From Deltaproteobacteria bacterium (GTDB taxonomy: Bacteria > Desulfobacterota > Syntrophia > Syntrophales > UBA2210), in assembly GCA_019313905.1 (NCBI GenBank), contig JAFDAI010000011.1:1-37001 (forward strand): a stretch of 37,001 nucleotides of DNA, given 5' to 3'. Each line of letters begins with the position of its first letter. The stretch's first letter is position 1. The notes beneath the pieces were generated by a model. That model was not told the DNA's origin and searched no databases. It saw only the letters and a program-made list of their open reading frames with translations. Below, in pieces: positions 26,660 through 35,090 of the stretch. A program made the translations under genes and the position numbers.

Positions 26660-28885
26660 GTGTCCCCTTGCCTTCTGTGGGAATCATATTCCTACCTTCT
26701 CCTCCCTGTGACCGGATTTATCGTTTTTTCCTTCCTGGGTTTCTTCTCCATTCTTCGGGGAAAGAAAAATTCCACCAACACCCTTTTTGCATGCATATGT
26801 TTTCTCGGCGCCCTGATTGATCTTGATATTGCCCTGGTATCTTTCCTGACGGATCAGTCTATTGCTCTCAGGCTTGACAGGCTGACCTATCTGTTTTTTG
26901 TTTTCGTCATACCGGTTTATATCCAGTTTGTGCATTCATTTCTTGGAATGAAGAAGAGGAAATGGCTTGAAGTAATAGCGTATCTCTTCAGTATCGCTCT
27001 TCTTCCCTTTACTCAGACCGAATATTTCATCAGCGGACTGCGCCAGTTTTCTTTCGGAACGATCGCCGAGGCAGGGTCGGCGTATTACGTGTTTTCAGCG
27101 GGGGGAGGGGTCGCCGCGCTGTACTGCATCACAACCCTTTTTTGGGGGATGAAAAGAGCGGAGGAGAACAGCGAAAGGAACAGGATAAAATATGTATTTA
27201 TAGGCTTTGGCCTGAGCGGGCTGCTTATCTTTCTGAACTCTCTTCCCATCAGCGGATATGATATTTACCCCATGGGCAATTTCAATTTTGTCCCGGCGAT
27301 AATCCTTGCCTTCGGTGTGTTGAAATATGACCTTCTTGACATGGGAATGCTTATCAGGAAAGGAAGCGCTTATTTCTTTCTGACCGGGATATTGACCTTC
27401 ATTTATGCCCTGGCCATATATTTGTCCAACATATTATTCATAGGATACGGAAATACTCATCCATTGATTATATCCTTCGCTTTCGCCGTTATTGTGATTG
27501 CGCTGTTCAATCCCGCAAGGATTAAGGTTCAGGGGTTTGTCGACAGGATTTTCTTCAGAGGGAAATATGATTACCAGGAAACCTTGAAACGGATGAGTGG
27601 CGCCATGGCGTCTCTTCTGAGGCTGGAAGAAATCGTGGATTTTATGCTTGATTCCATCTCATCGGCCTTGAAAACGAAGGGAGCCTTTATGGCCGTCTAT
27701 AGTGAAGATGGCGAATCTCTGGAACTTTATTCCCATAAGAGAGATTTGCTCGGGAGGAAGCGGAAAATCTGCATGGAAAAAAGCCGGCCGATAGCGGATT
27801 TTTTTGAAACCTGCAGAAAAACAGTGGGACGGTCCACTGCTGGGAGGATCGATATTCCTGATGATGAAGAGAGTAAAATATCCGACCTGTTCGATATGAC
27901 CGGTGCCGCCATACTGATACCTATGATATCCAGAAGTAAACTGGTGGGGATTGTGGCGCTGGGAGAGAAGAAATCCGGTGAACTGTTTGTGCATGAAGAT
28001 ATAGAACTTCTGGAGACCATTGCCAACCAGGGCGCGACAGCCATAGAAAATGCCGGGAATTATGAAAGAATTGAGGAAGTAAATATTGAACTGGAAGAAA
28101 AGGTCAAGAAAAGGACGGAAGACCTTGCAGCGGCGCTTGAAGAAAAGGACAGGACTCAGCAGCAGCTGATCCGGTCGGAGAGCCTCGCCTCCATAGGGCA
28201 ACTTGTAGCAGGCACGGCGCACGAACTAAACAATCCCCTTGCAAGTTCATCGAGTCTTGTCCAGATATCTATTGAAACGGTTGGGCAGTGGAAGGATGTG
28301 AAGGACAGGGACCGTGATGAATTGATAGAGGATCTCCAATTTTCTCTGAGGGAGCTTGACAGGGCCGCTAACATTGTAAAAAGTCTTCTGGGCCTTTCAC
28401 GGCAGACCCAGACCTATGTTGAGCAGGTAAATATAAATATCTTGATAGATGACGCCCTGAGAGTGTTGCACAGTCGATACAAGAATTCAGAAATAACAAT
28501 TGAAAAAAATCTGGGGGAAGACCTGCCGGAGATCGAGGGAAACTTTGCAAATCTGGGGCAGGTATTTATAAATATCATAGGTAACGCGATCCAGGCCATT
28601 CCGGATGGAGAGGGCAAGGTAACGCTGGTGACATGGTATGAGAAAGATAAAGATATCATTCGTATCGAATGTCACGATACGGGAAGGGGCATGTCTCCTG
28701 AAGAGGTAAGGGATGCCTTCAAACCCTTTTTTACGACCAAAAAACCGGGTGAGGGAACAGGTCTTGGTCTGTACATCTCTCATGAAATCATAAAGAGACA
28801 CAGCGGAAGAGTCAACATACAAAGCAAGAAGGGCAGGGGGACCGTCCTGTCCGTGGAACTTCCCTGTAGAAGGAGGAAATCATGA
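26660..28885 (+). CDS. Membrane histidine kinase with 7TM sensor and GAF domain
   Basis: This is a 741-aa sensor kinase. The first 290 residues hold about seven to eight membrane helices. A GAF-like domain follows (about 315-465, FMLDSISSALKTKGAFMAVYSEDG...LLETIANQGATAIENA), then a coiled coil (EEVNIELEEKVKKRTEDLAAALEE region), a HisKA domain with H521 in GTAHELNNPLAS and an ATPase domain with DTGRGMSPEEV and GEGTGLGLYISHEI. The start is GTG 26660 with GGAGAGGAGG about 10 bases upstream. The next gene overlaps its end by 4 bases and encodes a receiver-adenylate cyclase, which is almost certainly its partner. Confidence 0.88.
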   Translation: MSPCLLWESYSYLLLPVTGFIVFSFLGFFSILRGKKNSTNTLFACICFLGALIDLDIALVSFLTDQSIALRLDRLTYLFFVFVIPVYIQFVHSFLGMKKRKWLEVIAYLFSIALLPFTQTEYFISGLRQFSFGTIAEAGSAYYVFSAGGGVAALYCITTLFWGMKRAEENSERNRIKYVFIGFGLSGLLIFLNSLPISGYDIYPMGNFNFVPAIILAFGVLKYDLLDMGMLIRKGSAYFFLTGILTFIYALAIYLSNILFIGYGNTHPLIISFAFAVIVIALFNPARIKVQGFVDRIFFRGKYDYQETLKRMSGAMASLLRLEEIVDFMLDSISSALKTKGAFMAVYSEDGESLELYSHKRDLLGRKRKICMEKSRPIADFFETCRKTVGRSTAGRIDIPDDEESKISDLFDMTGAAILIPMISRSKLVGIVALGEKKSGELFVHEDIELLETIANQGATAIENAGNYERIEEVNIELEEKVKKRTEDLAAALEEKDRTQQQLIRSESLASIGQLVAGTAHELNNPLASSSSLVQISIETVGQWKDVKDRDRDELIEDLQFSLRELDRAANIVKSLLGLSRQTQTYVEQVNINILIDDALRVLHSRYKNSEITIEKNLGEDLPEIEGNFANLGQVFINIIGNAIQAIPDGEGKVTLVTWYEKDKDIIRIECHDTGRGMSPEEVRDAFKPFFTTKKPGEGTGLGLYISHEIIKRHSGRVNIQSKKGRGTVLSVELPCRRRKS

Positions 28886-29889
28886 CAGGTCTTCTGGTTG
28901 TAGATGATGAAGAGGGTGTTAGGAGATCTCTGAAAAAGGTTCTTGAAAGGGACGGGTATGCCGTATCACTGGCGGAAGATGGTAATCAGGCCATTGATAT
29001 CGTCAGGGCGGATCCTCACCGGATAGAGACAGTCATATCGGATTACAAGATGCCGGGCATTGACGGGCTGGAAACACTGATTGAAATAGGGAAAATCAAT
29101 CCGGAGGTGACAAGAATCATGCTTACCGGATATGCCACGATGGAAAGCGCTATTGAATCAGTAAATGCGGGTATAGACGGGTTTATCACAAAACCCTTTT
29201 TAAACATTGAACTGAGAGCAAAGGTCAGGGAATACAATCTCAGAAAAAGACTCAAACAGTTTGTTTCAGAACAGGTCTTTTCCGAGATGTGGAAGGAAGG
29301 GACGCATATAAGTTCAAGAAAACAGAAGGCCACGGTACTCTTCAGCGATATAAGAGGGTTCACCGGATTGTCCGAGAGGCTGAGCGTGGAAGAGATTTGC
29401 GAGACGCTCAACATGTGCTATTTTTCACCCCTGGACGAGATCATATGCGGGCATAATGGAACCCTGGACAAACATGTCGGTGACAGCATTATGGGTGTAT
29501 TCGGGGCTCCGCTGACCTTTGAGGATGATGCCGTGAGAGCGGTTACGTGCGCGATTGGGATGATGGACGAGATTGACAGGATAAACAGCGGTCTTCCTGA
29601 AACAGGACAGAAGATTTCTGTAGGGGTAGGAATAAGCACAGGAGAGGTCATGGCGGGAATATTCGGTTCTTCGAGAAAGAAAGAATACACCGTGATGGGA
29701 CCTGCAGTCAACGTGGCGTCGAGGCTCGAAAAACTTGCGAGAGAAGGGCAGATCCTTGTGTGTGGTGATACATACAGCGAAGTGAAGGACATCGTCCGGG
29801 CCGAAAATATGGAGCCGGTTATGCTTAAGGGAATTAACAGGAAGATAGACATATATAATATCGTGGGATTGAAGAAGAAAACTCCTTGA
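28882..29889 (+). CDS. Response regulator with class III adenylate cyclase output
   Basis: A receiver domain (1-120; D54 in VISDYKMPG, K104-P-F) is followed by a class III nucleotide cyclase domain (about 145-325). Cyclase metal residues are D156 (LFSDIRGFTG) and D201 (KHVGDSIMGVFGAP). K197 and T270 (KEYTVMG) sit at the base-recognition positions and favour ATP, so the product is predicted to be cAMP. N277 and R281 (NVASR) are the transition-state residues. All key residues are present, so the enzyme should be active. Phosphorylation by the overlapping kinase gene would control it. The segment 115-145 is a linker helix of the type that transmits signals in cyclases. Confidence 0.88.
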   Translation: MTGLLVVDDEEGVRRSLKKVLERDGYAVSLAEDGNQAIDIVRADPHRIETVISDYKMPGIDGLETLIEIGKINPEVTRIMLTGYATMESAIESVNAGIDGFITKPFLNIELRAKVREYNLRKRLKQFVSEQVFSEMWKEGTHISSRKQKATVLFSDIRGFTGLSERLSVEEICETLNMCYFSPLDEIICGHNGTLDKHVGDSIMGVFGAPLTFEDDAVRAVTCAIGMMDEIDRINSGLPETGQKISVGVGISTGEVMAGIFGSSRKKEYTVMGPAVNVASRLEKLAREGQILVCGDTYSEVKDIVRAENMEPVMLKGINRKIDIYNIVGLKKKTP

Positions 29890-29914
29890 CATTTTCCGGA
29901 TATTGGCTTAGATA
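29886..29914 (+). promoter_or_regulatory. Possible promoter of the initiator tRNA
   Basis: TTGACA (29886-29891) overlaps the cyclase stop codon. The -10 is weaker: TAGATA at 29909-29914 after 17 bases. It would start transcription near 29921, 57 bases before the tRNA. An ACATCCG/CGGATGT inverted repeat (29922-29928, 29954-29960) lies in the leader. Confidence 0.45.
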
Positions 29915-29977
29915 CAGCGTCACATCCGCCATGAAGCATATTTATATGACTGACGGATGTATCAGAATGTCACATGA

Positions 29978-30054
<77 letters not shown>

Positions 30055-30063
30055 AATAAAAAG

Positions 30064-30101
30064 AAGGGGTTACGAGAGAATCGTAGCCCCTTTATTTTTT
30101 T
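30064..30101 (+). terminator. Strong intrinsic terminator after tRNA-fMet
   Basis: AAGGGGTTACGA (30064-30075) pairs with TCGTAGCCCCTT (30081-30092), twelve pairs with one T-G wobble, loop GAGAA. The tail is TATTTTTTT (30093-30101). Confidence 0.88.
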
Positions 30102-30423
30102 GTAATGAAGATGGTCATTATGCCTGCAAAAAAGGGGTGGGTATGTGAGCCCCCCCACTTTCGTTTTTCCGCTTCACGTGACAGGAATATAAATTTCCAG
30201 AAAAAATTTCCCAAGTAAAACCAGCAAGAAATGTACTGCATTTTTCTGCTTGGTTGTTTCTTCCTGCTATACGTAACAAAAAGCAGAAAGGAGGGTCAGA
30301 CCTTTATTATTGACTGGATGCCGGGGGAAATTGATCTTGATCCCTGTCTGGTCTTGCGGTTTTCCCCGTTATCGGTTTTTATTTGTTAATGATTTTTTAA
30401 TATATGTTATTACAAGCACTTAC

Positions 30424-30437
30424 GTATCATATGATAC
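30424..30437 (+). promoter_or_regulatory. Perfect 14-bp palindrome, possible operator
   Basis: GTATCATATGATAC reads the same on both strands. It lies 12 bases upstream of the -35 box of the promoter at 30450-30477, a typical place for a dimeric regulator. No regulator is identified. Confidence 0.45.
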
Positions 30438-30449
30438 ACAAAAAAATTC

Positions 30450-30477
30450 TTGGTAATTTCAGGAAAAGGAGTATAAT
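30450..30477 (+). promoter_or_regulatory. Promoter upstream of the 68-aa protein gene
   Basis: TTGGTA (30450-30455), 16-base spacer, TATAAT (30472-30477). Transcription would start near 30484 and give a leader of about 180 nt before ATG 30666. Confidence 0.55.
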
Positions 30478-30665
30478 GATCATACAAAAGAGTTAACCGA
30501 GATTATCCGGAAATGTGCTTATACCGTTTTCATTTCCCGCGGTTATTCGCCGGAGGAATCTTTTCACAGTCACACGGACAGAACATTCAACCTATACGGT
30601 GCTTTTGTGCAGTTCAGAATATTTTTCTGGCGTTGCTGATCATATAAGAGAAAGGAGGTCAGCAG

Positions 30666-30872
30666 ATGAAGAAAAAAAGATTTGAATTCACGGAGCTTGT
30701 AATGTTTCTCCTGTATCCTGAAGATTCAACAGATCGATATCCTGACACCTTCTTTACCCCGCATGGTTTCTCTGTTCTCCACGTACCTAAGTATCTTGAA
30801 GTGATGAAAACTCTCTTCTGGATGTTTATAGCCACACTGTTAGCAATAGTAATTTCTCAGTTCTGTTTGTGA
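30666..30872 (+). CDS. 68-aa protein with a C-terminal membrane helix
   Basis: I do not recognise this protein. It has a basic start (MKKKR), a polar middle with several aromatic residues and Pro (YPEDSTDRYPDTFFTPHG), and a single hydrophobic segment at residues 50-66 (FWMFIATLLAIVISQF), so it is probably a tail-anchored membrane microprotein. The evidence for a real gene is a near-perfect ribosome site (GAAAGGAGG, 8 bases before the ATG) and an upstream TATAAT promoter. It stands alone. Confidence 0.6.
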   Translation: MKKKRFEFTELVMFLLYPEDSTDRYPDTFFTPHGFSVLHVPKYLEVMKTLFWMFIATLLAIVISQFCL

Positions 30873-31007
30873 GTGGCCAGGCAAAGATGTATAAAATACA
30901 GGATTAGCGTTATCTAAGAAAAAATGTAATTCAAAAATAGCGCGGGGGTAATTTTTACCTTCCAGTGAATAAAACTTTTGTTATTCCTATAAGAAAGGAG
31001 GTCTTCC

Positions 31008-31481
31008 ATGCCAGTACAAAGATTAAAAGATTTTTTGGACAAACATCGTGTCAAATATGTTGTCATCACTCACTCACGGGCTTATACTTCTCAGGAAATC
31101 GCAATGTCAGCGCTCATGCCTGGGAAGGAACTGGCCAAAACGGTAATGATCAAGTTCGATGGTAGAATGGTTATGGCAATCCTGCCTTCCAGTTACAAAG
31201 TAGATCTTGATCTTTTGAGGGAAGCTACTGGAGCAGGAAAAATCGAATTAGCCAGTGAAAATGAATTTCAAGATATGTTCCCGGAATGTGAAATTGGTGC
31301 AATGCCACCTTTCGGAAATCTTTATGAAATGGATGTCTTTGTGGAAGAGAGTCTCACGGGAAATAAAACAATTGCTTTTAACGCAGGTTCACATACGGAA
31401 TTAATAAAACTGGCATACAAGGATTTTACAAAACTGGTTGAACCAACCGTGATAAAATTCTCACACAAGACTTTTGCCTGA
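31008..31481 (+). CDS. YbaK/ProX-type aminoacyl-tRNA deacylase
   Basis: The family removes wrongly attached amino acids from tRNAs (YbaK for Cys-tRNA-Pro, ProXp-ala for Ala-tRNA-Pro, and others). The 157-aa protein shows the family pattern: a segment TSQEIA, LAKTVMIKFDGRMVMAILP with the conserved Lys, a MPPFGNLYEMDVFVEE block and a closing IAFNAGSHTELIKLAYKDF. Substrate specificity cannot be read by eye. A strong ribosome site, GAAAGGAGG, lies 8 bases before the ATG. It stands as a single gene. Confidence 0.82.
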   Translation: MPVQRLKDFLDKHRVKYVVITHSRAYTSQEIAMSALMPGKELAKTVMIKFDGRMVMAILPSSYKVDLDLLREATGAGKIELASENEFQDMFPECEIGAMPPFGNLYEMDVFVEESLTGNKTIAFNAGSHTELIKLAYKDFTKLVEPTVIKFSHKTFA

Positions 31482-31510
31482 ATCGACTATTCGAAATATA
31501 TTGCATAGAA

Positions 31511-31592
31511 CTGAGAGCGTATGCCGGAAAAAGTATGTCAACGAACTCTTCTAAGTTTTCATACTAAACACGGCATATGCCTTATCGCTCAG
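31511..31592 (+). repeat. Nested imperfect inverted repeats after the deacylase gene
   Basis: The outer arms are CTGAGAGCGTATGCCG (31511-31526) and a sequence at 31571-31592 that begins CGGCATA and ends CGCTCAG; they share seven pairs at the inner end and a further CTGAG/CTCAG at the outer end, with a bulge. Inside, AGTATG (31532-31537) pairs with CATACT (31560-31565). The element follows the gene stop and has no long T-run. It could be an RNA hairpin, a small mobile repeat or a weak terminator. Confidence 0.4.
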
Positions 31593-31665
31593 AAATAGGG
31601 AGAATTGGAGGGAGAGTCTGGTATGTGATTTGATTTTTTTACCGTAAAAACCCTTAATTGAAGCT

Positions 31666-31685
31666 CCCCGCAACAAGTTGCGGGG
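31666..31685 (+). terminator. Near-perfect GC hairpin, possible bidirectional terminator
   Basis: CCCCGCAAC (31666-31674) and GTTGCGGGG (31677-31685) pair perfectly, with effective loop CAAG. It lies between the convergent deacylase and SpeE-like genes. Neither side has a clean U-tract, so it may be a dispersed hairpin rather than a terminator. Confidence 0.45.
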
Positions 31686-31732
31686 AATCTCCGACTGTTA
31701 AGGAAAATGTTTATTTTTTATTCGCTCGCTAT

Positions 31733-34153
31733 TCAGTTCAAAAATGTAAATTTTTCTGAACACATCCAAGCATATAAGAATCCACAAATTATGTAAAGGG
31801 CCAGGGCGGACAAGATAACGGGTTCAAAACCATATTCGATGGCTATTAATACAGCTATAGAGCTGCCGATAACAGAGAAAAAACCGTTTATCCCCCAGGC
31901 CCAGGGAATAAGACTTTCCTGGGTTCTTCTAAGCTGACTGAGGCCGGAGGGAAAAGGTATCCCCATCGGTATGGCCAGGGGAGCAATCAATAAGCTGCAA
32001 ATTATCATACGTAGCCATAGAGGTAAGTCTGATAAAATCCTTTGAAAAAACAGATCTGATTCCACGTAAAAGCTTCCGAAAGCAGCGATAACAACAATTG
32101 ACAGCATCATGTGCCACCATTTGACATGTTGTAATTTTTCTCCAATAATGCATCCGATACCTGAATATACAAGAAAAGAAGTTATAACTACTGTTGCGGA
32201 AAACACGGGGTCATATAGATATTGGATAAATTGCTGGAGGAATGATATTTCCAGCGAAATGTAGGCAAGACCGAGCGAACCGAAATATATGAAGATAAGA
32301 ATTATTCCCTTTGAAACCGGCCTTATTGTGTGAAGGGGGGCCAGGATAATTATCATACTGATTAAAAACAGTATGATAAGCCCTATCCAAACCAGGAGAT
32401 ATCCCCAATCCATGAAGGGTATTACCATTCGTCCCTCTGTTCCAAAATATTTCTTAAGAATTTCTATCTTGAAGGTACGGGAAAAGAAGGGTTTATTATC
32501 TGTGGCTGGCCGGATATAGAATGGATACTCGTTATAAAACTTTTCTTTTTCCTGGGATAAGAGACTTTTTGCGGCTATGAAGAAATAGCTTTCATCCATC
32601 CGGTTAATCCGGTTCGTTTCTTCCTTTTTTATTCCAAGGTAGTAGCAAAGATCACAGAGATTCCGGTTACAGAAATTCTGGGTGGCTTTGATTTCTTCCT
32701 GGCTGAATGTTCCATCTTTTATCAATAAGGTTACCACTTGCCAGCTTCTTATCACGATGAGAGATCTGGAAGCATTGCCAGGCCTTATAGCATCGAGAGC
32801 ATCGATAGCCATGGCAATAAGCTTTATACTCTCTCTGGGAGGATTTTTTATCCATCGAGATATACTGATTATCCCCCCCGGGTTGAGCCGATTTAAGCAG
32901 GTTATAAGGGTCTCTGTGGTAAAAAGATAATTTTCGTTTAATGAATAAACCCCGGAACCGGCAGCATTGACCGATTCAAGAAGACTCATGTTAATAAGGT
33001 CAAATCGCTCCCTTGTTTTTTCAAGATACCCCCTTCCATCTTCTATAATGATATGGCATTGCTCAGGATTATAAATGTCTCCGCTGAAGGAGCTGTACTG
33101 ATCCTGAAGCAGATGAACAATATCCCTGTTCATTTCAACAACGTAAATAGACTTTGCTCCATGGTATTTTGCATTCAGTATTTCTGTTCCCCCGCCTCCA
33201 CCGATTATTAGTACTTTTGGTTCTGTTAGAAGTTTATAGGGAATAGCATTCGTCCGGCAGTCCATAAATCGGAGTTCCGCGACATTACCTGAAAATCTAT
33301 TGATTGAACCCACTGTATTCCCATCCGAGAATAAACCTTTTTGTTCAGGTAGAGGATATGGACAGTTCAAGCTCAGATCAGGCAGGTAATGATATGCAGG
33401 ACTGTCAATTACTGACACAAGTCCAAGCGGGCCAAACGTTTGATTTTCTATCCTGGAGTTTGTCAGATTTTCTGCCTGTGGAAGATCCTTAAATATGTTT
33501 ATGGCAACAGGAGAACCATGGAGAAAGATAAAATAGAGTGGGAAGACAGATAGTAACGTTATCAGTGAAATTGCCTTCTGGATGTGTGTCCGGCTAACCG
33601 GAAAGGTGGCAAGAACCGTAACAACAGAAATCATAAGGATAATCTCGTAAGGTCCAAAATGAAAGAAGGTCGGAAGGATTAACAGTGGTCCCAGCCCGGA
33701 TCCAAAGAGATTCGAAAAGTAGACCCTGTATATATGGCCCGGGTAGACTGAAAAACTAAGACCGATACATACGGCAGCCAAAAAAAACGGGACAAACATA
33801 GTCAGACATAGACAGGAAAATCTAATGATTTCACTCATCTGCCATACGATCATAAGGGGATTGAAGGCGATTAAGCGATTCAGATAAATATTTATCCAGA
33901 TCGAGACAAGCATGAGAAGCGGAAGGCCATAAATAACCAGTGAATAATGAGCTTCCAGTCTTTTTCTGAATAGATAGATGAAGGTTCCACTTGCCCCAAA
34001 CCCAAGCAATGCAACGCTAATGATCAAATGGGCGAAATGATACCAGTACTGTATGGAGAAAGTCTTGATCAGGAGGATTTCGTATGCAATCAGAGCGCCG
34101 GAAATAAGAAAGATAGAAACCTGAACCCGCTTTAATGGTGGCTGATCTATCAT
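31733..34153 (-). CDS. Membrane-embedded spermidine synthase-like methyltransferase-fold protein
   Basis: This is an 806-aa protein. An N-terminal block of about six membrane helices (to about residue 220) is followed by a soluble domain (about 230-575) and a C-terminal block of about six helices. The soluble part has the spermidine-synthase-type fold: VLIIGGGGGTEILNA for the nucleotide loop, VVEMNRDIV for the acidic strand end, IIIEDGRGYL and FDLINMSLLES. The canonical GGGDGG of SpeE reads GGGGGTE, so the donor loop has changed and polyamine synthesis is doubtful. It starts 6 bp after the PCMT gene and lacks a strong ribosome site. The true substrate is unknown. Confidence 0.78.
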   Translation of the reverse strand: MIDQPPLKRVQVSIFLISGALIAYEILLIKTFSIQYWYHFAHLIISVALLGFGASGTFIYLFRKRLEAHYSLVIYGLPLLMLVSIWINIYLNRLIAFNPLMIVWQMSEIIRFSCLCLTMFVPFFLAAVCIGLSFSVYPGHIYRVYFSNLFGSGLGPLLILPTFFHFGPYEIILMISVVTVLATFPVSRTHIQKAISLITLLSVFPLYFIFLHGSPVAINIFKDLPQAENLTNSRIENQTFGPLGLVSVIDSPAYHYLPDLSLNCPYPLPEQKGLFSDGNTVGSINRFSGNVAELRFMDCRTNAIPYKLLTEPKVLIIGGGGGTEILNAKYHGAKSIYVVEMNRDIVHLLQDQYSSFSGDIYNPEQCHIIIEDGRGYLEKTRERFDLINMSLLESVNAAGSGVYSLNENYLFTTETLITCLNRLNPGGIISISRWIKNPPRESIKLIAMAIDALDAIRPGNASRSLIVIRSWQVVTLLIKDGTFSQEEIKATQNFCNRNLCDLCYYLGIKKEETNRINRMDESYFFIAAKSLLSQEKEKFYNEYPFYIRPATDNKPFFSRTFKIEILKKYFGTEGRMVIPFMDWGYLLVWIGLIILFLISMIIILAPLHTIRPVSKGIILIFIYFGSLGLAYISLEISFLQQFIQYLYDPVFSATVVITSFLVYSGIGCIIGEKLQHVKWWHMMLSIVVIAAFGSFYVESDLFFQRILSDLPLWLRMIICSLLIAPLAIPMGIPFPSGLSQLRRTQESLIPWAWGINGFFSVIGSSIAVLIAIEYGFEPVILSALALYIICGFLYAWMCSEKFTFLN

Positions 34154-34159
34154 AATGCA

Positions 34160-34942
34160 TCAATGTTTGCCCGTAAGAGGAACAAATCTTACGGGCATCA
34201 CGTTTTGGGTGGGTATTTTTTCTTCATCTTCTTTTATGATCAAGACCAGATTTTGAGTCAGGAAAAACCCTCCAACTGGTATAATCATCCTCCCTTTTGT
34301 TTGTAGTTGTTTCAAAAGTGGAGGAGGGATGTGACCTGCTGCTGCTGTGACAATGATGGCATCGAATGGAGCATGCTCAGGCCAGCCATGATAGCCATCA
34401 GCATTTTTGACTTCCACGTTATTATAGCCTAATTTTTTCAATCGTCCAGTTGCCGATTCCGCAAGCTCCTGGATGATCTCGATAGTATAAACCTCTTTAA
34501 CCAGACAAGACAAAATAGCCGCTTGATAGCCAGAACCAGTCCCAATTTCAAGTACGATATCATCCTTGTTCAATTTTAAGATTTCAGTCATATAGGCCAC
34601 AATAAAGGGCTGAGAAATGGTTTGTCCATAGCCTATAGGCAGGGGACAGTCACCGTAGGCTTTTGAAACAAGTTCTTCCGGTACAAACAGATGTCTGTGA
34701 ACAGATAACATGGCATTAATGACATCTTTATCCGTAACACCCCTTCTTTTGATTTGCTCATCTACCATTGATTTTTTCATTTTTATAAACTTTTTCTCAG
34801 TAGAATCATCTGAATATAAATTTTCCACCGTGCTAACTGCCAATGTAATAAATCCTATAATAAACGCCGACACTAGAATCCATGAAGTTTTTCTGGTTTG
34901 ATTCATACAGTTTCTGCACCTGGAAACCCTCCCTTTAAGCAT
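34160..34942 (-). CDS. pcm: PCMT-type methyltransferase with an N-terminal membrane anchor or signal
   Basis: It is related to protein-L-isoaspartate O-methyltransferase, which repairs damaged Asp/Asn residues with SAM. The core is clear: MVDEQIKRRGVTDKDVINAML, RHLFVPEE, YGQTISQPFIVAYMTE, LEIGTGSGYQAAIL and ADGYHGWPEHAPFDAIIVTAA (each family-typical). Unusually, about 45 residues precede the core and include one hydrophobic segment after RKTS (WILVSAFIIGFITLAV). ATG 34906 (residue 13) has AGGTG about 10 bases upstream and may be the real start; ATG 34942 has a more distant AAGGAG. Positive residues before the helix suggest the catalytic part lies outside the cytoplasm, which is odd for a SAM enzyme. 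Confidence 0.83.
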   Translation of the reverse strand: MLKGRVSRCRNCMNQTRKTSWILVSAFIIGFITLAVSTVENLYSDDSTEKKFIKMKKSMVDEQIKRRGVTDKDVINAMLSVHRHLFVPEELVSKAYGDCPLPIGYGQTISQPFIVAYMTEILKLNKDDIVLEIGTGSGYQAAILSCLVKEVYTIEIIQELAESATGRLKKLGYNNVEVKNADGYHGWPEHAPFDAIIVTAAAGHIPPPLLKQLQTKGRMIIPVGGFFLTQNLVLIIKEDEEKIPTQNVMPVRFVPLTGKH

Positions 34943-35090
34943 CGGGAAAGGCGCATCTCCTTTTTCCTGGCTTGTGTACGGCTTTGCTAAACAGAAGATA
35001 TTATACTATTTTCGCCTTGGATATCATTAATTATTATCTCTTTTCTTGTCATTATCTACAAGGTTTAATTGAAACAGCGATTTTTATTGA

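Larger units (their letters stand above)
30102..30665 (+). other. Long intergenic region with palindrome, promoter and leader
   Basis: There is no convincing gene in these 564 bases. A short frame from ATG 30513 (44 codons) lacks a ribosome site. From left to right: an imperfect G/C-rich hairpin near 30145-30176, an isolated GGAGGGTCAGACC stretch near 30290-30302 of the type seen near transposase remnants, a perfect palindrome at 30424-30437, a promoter at 30450-30477 and a leader of about 180 bases before the 68-aa gene. Confidence 0.5.

Noticed and set aside
30513-30647. 44-codon frame inside the leader of the 68-aa protein gene
   Set aside because: It has no ribosome site and an unremarkable composition; the leader explanation is simpler.
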